NCBI RefSeq assembly: GCF_000305785.2
Contig: NC_018868.3
Span: forward strand, 372,001-436,000
Direction: 5' to 3'
Origin: Simiduia agarivorans SA1 = DSM 21679
GTDB lineage: Bacteria > Pseudomonadota > Gammaproteobacteria > Pseudomonadales > Cellvibrionaceae
Length of the DNA stretch: 64,000 bases
Both the position numbers and the translations under genes were made by a program. This document shows, in pieces, positions 45,801-54,500 of this stretch (position 1 is its first letter; every line of letters starts with the position of its first letter). A model generated the notes under the pieces. It saw only the letters and a list, made by a program, of their open reading frames with translations, was not told the DNA's origin and searched no databases.

Positions 45801-47141
45801 GAATTCCGCGATGCCGCCCACAAGCTCCTGGGCAGTGCCGGCTACAGTTTTGATGCAGAAAGCAATATCACTGCCATCGATACCGAGCACGGACGCTACA
45901 GTTTTGGCTACGATGATGCCTACCGGCTGACCGATGCCGACTACAACGCCCAAGCGGAAGCGCCAGAGGCGCAGGCCACCAATCCGAATCCGCCTGCGGC
46001 CAATCCGTTTGCCGCCGAGGCCTTCAGTTACGACGGCGTGGGTAACCGCCTCACGCGTGCGCGCGGTGGCGAGAACCTGAGCTACAGCTACAACAACCAC
46101 AATCAGCTTACCGCTATCAGTGGCGATCGCGCAGAGAGCTTTACCTACAACGCCAACGGCCACACGGTCAATCATGTGGCGGCAGGTATCAGCACGGACT
46201 ACCGCTTCAACGCGGAAGAGCGGTTGATTGCGGTGGAAAAAAACAGCGCTGTGGTGGGCCGTTATGCCTACAACCCCTATGGTCAGCGGATCTATAAATA
46301 TGCGGGTGGGCAGGCGACTTGGTTTGTGTATAACGATACCGGGCTGGCGGCCGAATACGACGCCAGTGGTGCATTAATTAAGGAATACCATTTTCATCCG
46401 CAATCCACCTGGATGACCGAGCCGTTGTTTCAGCGCGTGGATGGTCAGGTGTATTACTACCAGAATGATCACCTGGGCACGCCACAGAAAATCATCGGCA
46501 AAAATGGTGCACTGGTGTGGGAAGGGCGCTGGAGTGCGTTTGGGGAACTGGCAGTGGTTGATGGGGCCACTGTGGAGAATTTATTGCGCTTTCCTGGGCA
46601 GTATGGGGATGAGGAGAGTGGGTTATATCAGAACTACTTCAGGGATTATTGGAGTGGGTTGGGGAGGTATTTGCAGGAAGATCCTATTGGGTTGAGGGGT
46701 GGGGTTAATTTTTATGGGTATGTGGGGGGGAGGCCGCTGATCTTTATCGATCCCCTTGGGTTAAATAATGTTCGACCGCCCAATAGATGGAATCAGTTTC
46801 AACGTAGAGTTTCCGGCCAAGGGTTAACCAGAACTGAAGTCAGGCAAGCCTATCAACAATACTTGTCGCAGCTCCGTCAGGGGCAACTTAAAAAACTAGG
46901 TGGCCCTAGAAACCCTGAGTTGCACAATATGCTTTCAGAACTACCAGATGAAATGCCGGATGCATTCAAAGAAGCCTTAGATCGTATGGACTGTAACTCT
47001 TTTGGAACTTGTGAATTTTTGGATCTTGTGTGTGAGTGCGATGGACCTAAATACTGCCCATCTGGCCCCGAAATGAAAGTAATGTCAGAAGATGATGAAA
47101 ATTGTTATTGTTACTATGTTACAAGAACAATAAATACGTGA
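42801..47141 (+). CDS. RHS/YD-repeat protein with variable C-terminal tip (probable polymorphic toxin)
   Basis: The ATG at 42801 overlaps the giant gene's stop (TAATG); the ATG at 42837 gives a better signal peptide (IGLFLLIGLGLLSGTAAAA). The N-terminal 250 residues include VTAQGGNVRLTRRWQYN, typical of the start of RHS cores. About 30 YD repeats follow, such as YDAKGNLLTLI and YDGLGRLVAST, forming the RHS shell. The RHS-associated core ends with YYYQNDHLGTPQ, FPGQYGDEESGLYQNYFRDY and the boundary motif IDPLGL, encoded up to 46763. The remaining 125 residues are the tip: no family recognised, seven cysteines (CDGPKYC, CYCYY), and much lower G+C than the core. By analogy with RHS toxins the tip may be an effector released after DPxGL. 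No cognate immunity gene is obvious on the same strand. Confidence 0.88.
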   Translation: MQSIAQTREKILMNVGFINSLKQSCIGLFLLIGLGLLSGTAAAAPGIHEQQNMPSAMDGFNQDEFQDMVVTAQGGNVRLTRRWQYNQWVWNPRWEDLKFLRRRSTLLEYFKTGEYSYEEFKQSLEISYGNVGTSGASIPVAQYTIVVARDMYVPRGTDQWENQQRFTIARNSDKTFTWRDREGNEARYSETGVLQWYTDASGNKVSLSYNSDGNLQYVKDVDGTVLFEYHWQALPLPDGEPAEGEETPTPQYQLTSVSDYQGRSVHYAYNPDSGLLEQVTDVNGNLWRYQYGGNNLQKIIDPLERETSVAISAQGQLIRRVNQDGVGQYFSYSRNADEELFTLSVRDGAGTVTETVYNGFGMPERKERQGDLLFTAEYVLNSDKDVYFGQGRAPGVAAAARTYAPSSGGGGGGKGGVSGSVSMGSPEPDYVEIGVRKYPDGSEEKTTYDRWRNPLKQEYKDGSVTTTSYNNRSQPLLHTNTRGIKTRYAYDAKGNLLTLIEAEGLPEERTTRYEYNAASQLIKLTTGESAAGNTALAVTQWDYDDFGNVTKITDPLGHETLYTDYNALGQWRTMTDANGKVWTRTYDNAGNLLTETTPEQSVTQYQYDAAGQMVSIILPSERSFTITYNASGMPLTVTDNNGNRQLLTYDAANRLTKVTDPSNHSHQLVFDEQGRLARQIDGEGNATQFSYEHQLLKTVATPGYTVTQSYDQRRRPVSETISAATINQNRATQYDKNGNPVQWTDANGKGSGAQYDGLGRLVASTDTAGHTTRYAYDARDNLLSVTDAENRTTYFTYTLRDEVASETKPAYVGTEMQRRYQYDGNGNLIQVLTPEQERLVYAYDGQNRLTRRQVFAHKDREHPVKVVTYHYNAKQQYAGYTQAAGADTERLTVDIIALSESISYDSNDRISSVTVSLGGFSKSYGYTYYPNGQKKTYTNPEGVTYSYQYNKNSQLTGVEIPGEGQIAWANHQWLAPQLQLLPGGARINSQYDGLLRLKEREFRDAAHKLLGSAGYSFDAESNITAIDTEHGRYSFGYDDAYRLTDADYNAQAEAPEAQATNPNPPAANPFAAEAFSYDGVGNRLTRARGGENLSYSYNNHNQLTAISGDRAESFTYNANGHTVNHVAAGISTDYRFNAEERLIAVEKNSAVVGRYAYNPYGQRIYKYAGGQATWFVYNDTGLAAEYDASGALIKEYHFHPQSTWMTEPLFQRVDGQVYYYQNDHLGTPQKIIGKNGALVWEGRWSAFGELAVVDGATVENLLRFPGQYGDEESGLYQNYFRDYWSGLGRYLQEDPIGLRGGVNFYGYVGGRPLIFIDPLGLNNVRPPNRWNQFQRRVSGQGLTRTEVRQAYQQYLSQLRQGQLKKLGGPRNPELHNMLSELPDEMPDAFKEALDRMDCNSFGTCEFLDLVCECDGPKYCPSGPEMKVMSEDDENCYCYYVTRTINT
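46689..46730 (+). other. G-run cluster with quadruplex potential at the RHS core/tip boundary
   Basis: Runs of at least three G occur at 46689-46691, 46696-46699, 46701-46704, 46716-46718 and 46724-46730, on the coding strand. This lies about 20 bases before the DPLGL codons and sits in a stretch (46590-46745) with codon choices (GGG, TTG, GTG, TAT) unlike the rest of the gene. Confidence 0.5.
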
Positions 47142-47156
47142 GTTCTCATTGTTGCT

Positions 47157-47636
47157 TCATGGATGGTCATTTGGTTGGCTTTGGATCTGATTGTATAAGT
47201 GCTCTATGAAATCATGAATTATTAGAATTGAGATCCCTAGTAAAAACAGAGATAAAGGGATGAGCCAGTCGAATCCGCGCTTTAATACGGATACTTCAGG
47301 GATGTGCTTAAAAACATATGCTGTAGTTTTGTCGCCGATTTTTGGAGGGGAGTTATCGAAATTTTTGTAAAAATATATTCCATAAAATTTAGAATCGTAT
47401 GTCTTATTGAAAATATCGTATTGATATTTTATAGCAATTGATGTGGGCGGTTTTTTATGGGTGTGGTGAATAATCGGGCCTCTTGTGATGGGGGTTCCAG
47501 GTGGCGCATTGACTGTGATCTTTACTTCAATAATGGTGGCATCAGTCGCGATGAAGCCAAATGTAGAAAAGCCTACCGCTACAACTACGAGTGAAAGTAT
47601 GATTAGGAGTAGTCCAAATATTTTAGCTGTACGCAT
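47157..47636 (-). CDS. DUF3592-like two-transmembrane protein
   Basis: A 159-residue protein with one membrane helix near the N-terminus (IFGLLLIILSLVVVAVGF), an extracytoplasmic domain containing IAIKYQYDIFNKTYDS and PPKIGDKTTAYV, and a second helix near the C-terminus (LIPLSLFLLGISILIIHDF). This is the DUF3592 layout; function is unknown. I chose the start at 47636, after a TTGGAA ribosome binding site; longer frames run into the RAYT inverted repeat. It is convergent with the RHS gene, 15 bases from its stop. The gene is A/T-rich like the RHS tip, so tip and this gene may have arrived together, possibly as toxin and membrane immunity protein, though immunity genes are usually on the same strand. 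Confidence 0.6.
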   Translation of the reverse strand: MRTAKIFGLLLIILSLVVVAVGFSTFGFIATDATIIEVKITVNAPPGTPITRGPIIHHTHKKPPTSIAIKYQYDIFNKTYDSKFYGIYFYKNFDNSPPKIGDKTTAYVFKHIPEVSVLKRGFDWLIPLSLFLLGISILIIHDFIEHLYNQIQSQPNDHP

Positions 47637-47735
47637 CTGAATTCCAAGATATGAAATCATCAAAAAAGAAGGTGGATGGTTAATTTTCCGGTGGCGGTCA
47701 GTAATAATCAAGCCAAATGGAAAAAATGGGGGAAA

Positions 47736-47808
47736 GGGGACAGATTTATTTTCTGTCTTTAGTCCCCAGTTGACCCTGTTATAAAGGCAGATAAATAAAT
47801 CTGTCCCC
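47736..47808. repeat. inverted repeat upstream of the RAYT gene
   Basis: GGGGACAGATTTATT (47736-47750) is the exact reverse complement of AATAAATCTGTCCCC (47794-47808), separated by 43 bases that include part of a further GGGGAC-like palindrome. Such GGGGACAGATTTATTT palindromes commonly flank RAYT transposase genes in proteobacteria. It ends 17 bases before the RAYT start codon. Confidence 0.85.
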
Positions 47809-47825
47809 AATAAAAGGAGAGAACC

Positions 47826-48518
47826 ATGCCAAGGAAGGCAAGACTGATTCTACCTAACACCCCGCACCACATAGTGCAGCGTGGGCATAACCGGAATGCG
47901 GTGTTTGTAGAGGAGGGGGATTACCAGTATTACCTGGACAATCTCATTGAGTGGAAAACGGCGCTTGGTCTACAGGTATATGCCTACTGACTGATGACCA
48001 ACCATGTGCACCTGGTAGTGGGTGTGAGCGACTATCCCACTGATGTTGGCGCGCTGATGAAACGATTGGCGGGGCGCCAGACCCGGTGGGTGAATAAACA
48101 AGAGCGGCGCACCGGGTCTCTGTGGGAGAGCCGCTACAAAATCAGCCCGATAGATACCGATGCCTATCTATTGCAGTGCTGCCGCTACGTGGATCTGAAT
48201 CCGGTAACGGCAAAGATGGTCTCCGCTGCCGCGCAGTATCCGTGGTCCAGCGCGGTCTGGGCCACGGGTAATGCGTTGGCCGATTGGTTGGACGAAAGCC
48301 CGGTTTACCGGGCGCTGGGTGGCACGACCCGATCGCGCCAGCAAGCCTACGAACGGTATCTGGGTTTACAGGGCGACGCGCAAAATGCGCACGGTTTTAT
48401 TCAGGCTGCGGTGGAGCGCAATCAGCTCACCGGCGGCCAGCGATTTATAGACGAGGTCGCCAGACGCACGGGCATTCGCATTGAATGCCGTGGTCAGGGG
48501 CGACCGGCAAAGCCCTGA
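47826..48518 (+). pseudogene. REP-associated tyrosine transposase (RAYT, Y1_Tnp) interrupted by an in-frame TGA
   Basis: RAYTs are HUH single-strand transposases that mobilise REP palindromes. A strong ribosome binding site (AAAGGAGAG) precedes ATG 47826, which starts PRKARLILPNTPHHIVQRGH. The frame then hits TGA at 47988-47990 (codon 55) and continues open to 48518: TNHVHLVV (HUH motif), RRTGSLWESRYK and YVDLNPVTAKMV are all present downstream. The family usually reads YAYCLMTNHVH or YAYVLM here, so the stop replaces a residue that is often Cys. Codon 88 is Trp (RQTRWVN) where relatives have Tyr, possibly the catalytic tyrosine. No frameshift is seen. Most likely a recently inactivated gene; readthrough or selenocysteine is discussed as a finding. 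Confidence 0.8.
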
Positions 48519-48544
48519 ATGGGTAAGAAAAGAATCAAGTTTAT

Positions 48545-48560
48545 CTATGCCGGAGCATAG
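48545..48560 (+). promoter_or_regulatory. small perfect hairpin in the leader of the RTX gene
   Basis: CTATGC (48545-48550), tetraloop CGGA, GCATAG (48555-48560), without a T tract. It lies between the RAYT stop and the RTX ribosome binding site AGGAG (48565-48569). It may mark the right end of the RAYT module or act on the mRNA leader. Confidence 0.45.
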
Positions 48561-48577
48561 GGTCAGGAGATAAAGGA

Positions 48578-51500
48578 ATGCAGGTTGGGGTTATGGGCCG
48601 CTGGTTAATGGTGGCATCGCTTGTGCTGTTCAATGCAAGTGCGCAGGCGCAGGACGAAGCCTTATGTGCTGAAGTCAAGATTGAGATTGCGCAGGAACTC
48701 ACTTTGGAGCGGCAAGGCTTCGAAGCGGTAATGCGCATCACCAACCCGTTGGACACTTTCGCGCTGACCGATGTGAGTGTAAACGTATTGTTTACCGATG
48801 CCGATGGCAATCCGGTGGTGGCTACCTCTGATACCCAGGCCAGTAGCGCTGCTTTCTTTATCCGCGTTGATGATTCCCAAGGTTTCAGCGTATTGCATAC
48901 TGCCGACGATGGTCGTGTAGAGGGCGGTGAAATTGCTGCCAAATCCGTGGGTGAGCTGCGCTGGCTGATTATCCCCACTGCCAATGCGGCTGCGCAAAAG
49001 CCAGAGGGCAAACTCTACTATGTGGGTGCTGAGCTCCGTTACAGCTATGGCGGCAAAGATGAACTGGTGACCGTGGCACCCGATGGCATTACGGTGAAAC
49101 CCCAACCCAAGCTTGCGCTGAATTACTTCCTCACGGAAGAAGTGATTGCAGACGACGCATTTACCCAGGCCATTGAGCCGCCCGTTCCCTATACATTGGG
49201 TGTGCGTTTGCTCAACAGCGGCCATGGGCCGGCAGGCAATGTGAGCATAGAATCCGCACAGCCCACCATAGTAGAAAACGAACAAGGCCTGGCCATCGAT
49301 TTCCGGATTACCGACAGCTATGTTGGCAATGCACCGGCGGTTCCCAGTTTGCTGATGAATTTTGGTGATATCGCCCCCGGTGGTGTGGTGGTTGGCCGAT
49401 GGGTCATGGAATCCAGTCTGTCGGGTAAGTTCACGGCCTTTAATGCCAGCTTTGCTCATGCCGACGAGTTCGGCGGGCAGTTGACGTCGCTGGTGACCGG
49501 ATTGAATACCCAATTGTTGGTGCGGGATGTGCAGGTAGACCTGCCCGGTCGCGACAATGTCCGGGATTTTCTCGCGAGTTCTGGCGTGGGCGGCCTGCGG
49601 GTTTTTGAATCGGAAGCCACAGGTCTGGATGAAGTGGATTGTTCCCACTGCATTGCGGTGGAAACGCTGGATGGTCAGTTGGGCGGCGGCAATAGCGGCG
49701 TTCATTCGCTCACTGCCAGTAGCATCCAGACCGCGGCCTACATCAAAGTGGCCGACCCCTATGCCGGGGCTCAGGCTTTGGTTCGCGTTCAGCGCAGCGA
49801 CGGTAAACTGTTGCCCGCCGCCAATGCCTGGCTGTCCAAAGAACGGGCTGATGACAAGATTAATTTCAACTATTTCATCAATGTGTTTGACACCGCCGGC
49901 CCCGGCAATTACACGCTGACTTTTGGTGATCTGACCGAGCAACCTGCCGCACCCGTGCTTCAGGCAATTAATGACCGCACCAGTTATGAAGGTGGTCAGG
50001 TGGGCTTTCTGGTACAGGCATCCGATCCCAATGGTACCGTGCCCGCATTGACTGCCAAGCAATTGCCAGCGGGTGCGAACTTTAATGACAAAGGCACGGG
50101 CACCGGGGTTTTTCAATGGTTTCCAGCCGTTGGGCAAGCGGGTAGTTATCCCATTACGTTTGTGGCGTCTGATGGCAAGTTGCAGGCGGAGCGTTCCCTG
50201 CTTATTCAAATTAATCCTGCGGATGATAAAGACGGCGACGGTCTGAATGACGCCTGGGAGCTGAGTTATTTTGGCGATCTGAGCCGCGATGGCAACGGCG
50301 ATTACGACGGTGACGGGCTTACCGACAGGCAGGAATCTGAGCTGGGTACTGACCCAACCATCGCGCAATCGGTCCCGGGTGAGCCAGGGTTGGTATCGCC
50401 CGAATTCAATCAGGAAATTCTTGCAGGCGCGCAATTACCTTTGTTGCCGCTTCTGACAATCAGCAATGCACCTCATGCACAGGATGCAGTGGTCAGCTAT
50501 CAGTTTGAGATGTATAGCGATGCGGCTTTAAGTCAAAAGGTGGCGGCTGCCGCAATCCCTGAAGGCGTTGTGCAAACCGAATGGCAATTGGCCGCGGAGC
50601 ACTTTGAGGAGGGGCAGAGCATCGCCGATAATCAGCGCTATTATTGGCGTGTGCGTGCCTTTACTGCTGAGCAGGTGCCAGGGCCTTGGGTGCCGGGCCA
50701 GTTTTTTGTCAATACACAAAACGATGCACCCACTGGACCGGTGATTGTCAGCCCGGTGCATGGCGCTACGGTAGCAACACTCAAACCCACGTTACTTGTT
50801 GCGAACGCGACAGATCCCGATGGCGATACGCTCAGCTATCGGTTCGACCTCTATCTGGCCGGTGACAATGACCCCATGCAATCCTTAGCGGGCGTGTTAC
50901 CCGGCGCTGAAGGTCAGACCCAATGGACACTGCCAAACAGCCTGGCAGAAGACAGCTACTATCGCTGGCAAATCACGGTGACCGATGAGCATGGTGCCAG
51001 CAGTCACGCCAGTGCAGAATTTCTGGTGAGCACGGCTAACCACGGTCCTGCCGCCCCCGCGGTATTGGCCCCAGTGGATGGCGCCCGGGTCAATAGCCTG
51101 CCGGGTGGCGTTTTGCTATTAACCGCGGTGCCGGTCAATGATCCCGAAGGTCAACCGGTCAGCTATGTGTTTGAGCTGGATACCCAGACCGATTTTACCA
51201 GCGCTGGCAAACGTCAATCCCCCTCATTGTCGTTGCCCGAATGGCAAGTGGATGCGCTGGAGGAAAACCAGCGTTATTTCTGGCGGGTAAAGGCGAGCGA
51301 TGGCGCATTGGATTCCAGTTGGCAGCAAGCACAATTCCAGCTGAATCTGGTTAATGAGAAGCCCGGAATCCCCACGCTCAATAATCCGGGTCAGGACCAG
51401 GTGGTTGAGACGTTGCAGCCCACCTTTGATGTGAATCCGGTGATTGATCCCGATGGTGATCTGGTGCAGTACCGCTTTGCCTTGTACGACGATGCGGCGC

Positions 51501-54500
51501 TGACCTCGCCGTTGTTGACCGTGGTAACCAGCAGTACCCAATGGCAACCGGATTTTAATCTTGCTGATAACAGCCACTTCTATTGGCGTGTTCAGGCGCA
51601 GGATGAATTTGGCCTGGCGGGGGATTGGAGTGCGGCCCAGCATTTTATGACCAATTTAAATGGCATCGACGACGCGCCCCAATTCAGTTTTGTGAATCCA
51701 GACAGCGACCAGCTACTGGGGAATGAGTTGCTCATTCAATGGCAGGATCAGGACCCGGATTCCGCCGCCACGATTGCACTTTACTATTACTTCGCGGGCA
51801 TAAAGGGATTGATTGTGGCTGGTTTGCCAGAGGACGGAGATGGCGCAGCGGACCAATACTTGTGGGATACCAGTGGACTGCCGTCCGGCAGCTATCAATT
51901 GTCTGCAGAAATTACCGATGCCAGCCAAACAATAATCGTGAACCATTGTTGTACGCTCACTAAACCGGGCGCTAATAAAACCGTGGTGGCCAGCCTGGCC
52001 AACGACGGTGTGATGGATGAAGCCGATAGTCGCTGGGCAGCAGTGGACGTGGTGCTGTCTGAAGCTGTGGCTGCGGGCGAGCAGGTGACGCTGAATCTGC
52101 AGCTGAGCAATTCCGCCAGTGCGCGCATTGTGGGGCTGCAATACCTCTATTTTGATGCCAATAACTGGCAGATACCGCAGCGGGTATATGTTGCCGGCAA
52201 AGACAACTGCAGCGTCGAAGGTGATCGGGCGCTTCAATTGCAGTTTTTACCCGCCATCAGCGGCGATGCTGCCTATGATGGGGTCGAAACGGAAGCCATC
52301 GACCTGACGCTTGTGGATAATGAACTCGCGGACCAGTCACTCTATGTGTGTGCGCCAGAGTTGGTCGCACAGTCTTTGCCGGATGCCGATGGCAAGGTGG
52401 TAAGCAGCTATCGGGTCCGTATCAAAAACCAGGGTGTGAGTGTGACCGGCGCCAGTGCGCAAGCCAGCTTGCTGTCAAATACACACGACCCTGTCCTCGC
52501 GACCCTTGTTGAAGGCTCTGATACCCTGTCATTTGGTGCACTGCCAGCCAATAGCGCGGCTTACAGCAGCGATCTGCTCAAGGTTCAGCACCCGGCGGGT
52601 GTGGTCTGGCCCGCAGCGCGAACGGCCTACTTTGTGTTGGCGGGCTCGCCAACCGATGAACAGGAAGGCAGTGAAAGCAACAATGTTCTGCATGGCACTG
52701 CCGGCAATGACATCATCAATGGGCATGGCGGCAACGATACCATTTACGGGGGCGATGGCGATGATCTGATCGTGGGTGGCAGCGGCGCCGACACCCTTTA
52801 TGGCGAAGCGGGCAACGATACCTTTGGGATCGAAGGCAATGACCCTTATGCCGACAAAATCTCTGGCGGTGATGGTTACGATCGCATTGTTGGCGCGGCA
52901 GGTGACGACAGTATTCGTCTGTCGACGTTTACCGGCGACTGGACGGTGGAAGAAATTGATGGTGGCAGTGGCCTCAATGTAATTTATGGTACCGACAGCA
53001 ATAACACGCTCGATTTCAGTTTAACGTTATTGCGCAATATTGATCATATTGATGCGCTGGCAGGCAACGATACGGTAATTGGCAGCGCCGGTGATGATCG
53101 CATTGTGGGTGGGGCAGGCAATGACACCATCAATGGCGGCGCAGGCAATGATGAGTTCTGGGTGGCAGGTAGCAACCAAGGGTTCGACCAGTTTATGGGT
53201 GGCGAGGGCGTTGACCGGATAATCGGCAGTGCCGGCGATGATGTCATCGGTTTGAGTCGCTTTGAAAACGACTACACGGTTGAAGTGATAGATGGTTCTG
53301 GCGGGGTGAATACGCTGATTGGGACGAATAGCAACAACCGCTTTGATTTCAGCGCGACAGAGCTCGTGAATATTCTGCACGTGGATGGCGCTGGCGGCAA
53401 TGACACGATCAGAGGCAGCCAAGGTCCGGATACCCTCATTGGGGGTATGGGCAGTGACAAACTCTATGGCGAGGCGGGTGATGATGTTTTCGTTCTGACA
53501 CAGGGTGACGAAGGCTTTGATCGCTATTCGGGCGGTGACGGTACCGATAGAATTCTGGGCAGTGGATTTGATGATGTTATTCGTTTGGTCGAGTTCAACG
53601 GCGCGGCGTCGGCAGAAATTATCGATGGTGACGGCGGCTATAACACCATAGTTGGCAACGATAGCCGCAATATTCTCAAATTCCATGATGTAAGCTTAAT
53701 TGGCATCGCCATGATCAATGGTGGTGGCGGGAATGATCTGATCCATGGCTCGCAAGCGGATGACGTCATAGAAGGCGGCGCCGGCAGCGATACGCTTTAT
53801 GGGGAGGGCGGTGACGATCTGTTTCTGGTGACCGCAGGCGATGAGGGTTTTGATAAATATTTTGGTGGCGATGGGGTTGATACCCTGCAAAGCCCCGCGA
53901 CAGAAAGTCTTATCCGCATTGCCCGGTTTGAGGGCAGTGGCCGCGTAGAGCGCATAGTTGCACTGGGCTCACCTCAGTGGATTGTGGGTAAAAGCGATAA
54001 CACGATTTTCGATTTTGGCGGTACGGAACTGATCAATATTGCCGGCATTCGAGGCGAGGCCGGTAATGATCAACTCTACGGCAGTTCAGGTAATGATGTG
54101 CTGGTAGGCGGTGATGGCAGTGATTGGCTTTATGGTCAAGAGGGTGATGACACCTTTTTGCATGTTAGCGAGGAAACCGGATTTGATCGGTTTGACGGTG
54201 GTCCCGGATACGATCAACTGTTGGGTACGGATGCTGATGATCAGTTGCTCATGTCGTCACTCTACCCATCCAACGCATTGGAACTCATTGATGGGCGGGC
54301 CGGCCACAATGAAATTGTGGGGAACGACGCTAACAACCAATTGAACTTTACCGATACCGAGCTTCGCAATATCCATTTGATTGATGGCCGCGGCGGCAAC
54401 GATACCATCCGTGGAAGCCAGGTCGATGACATCATTCGGGGAGGGGTCGGAAGTGATTTCTTGTCTGGCCAGGGGGGGGACGATACCTTCCTGCATGACA

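Noticed and set aside
47637..47810. Extended N-terminus of the DUF3592-like gene
   Set aside because: The longer frame passes through the RAYT-associated inverted repeat and has no ribosome binding site; the start at 47636 has one.
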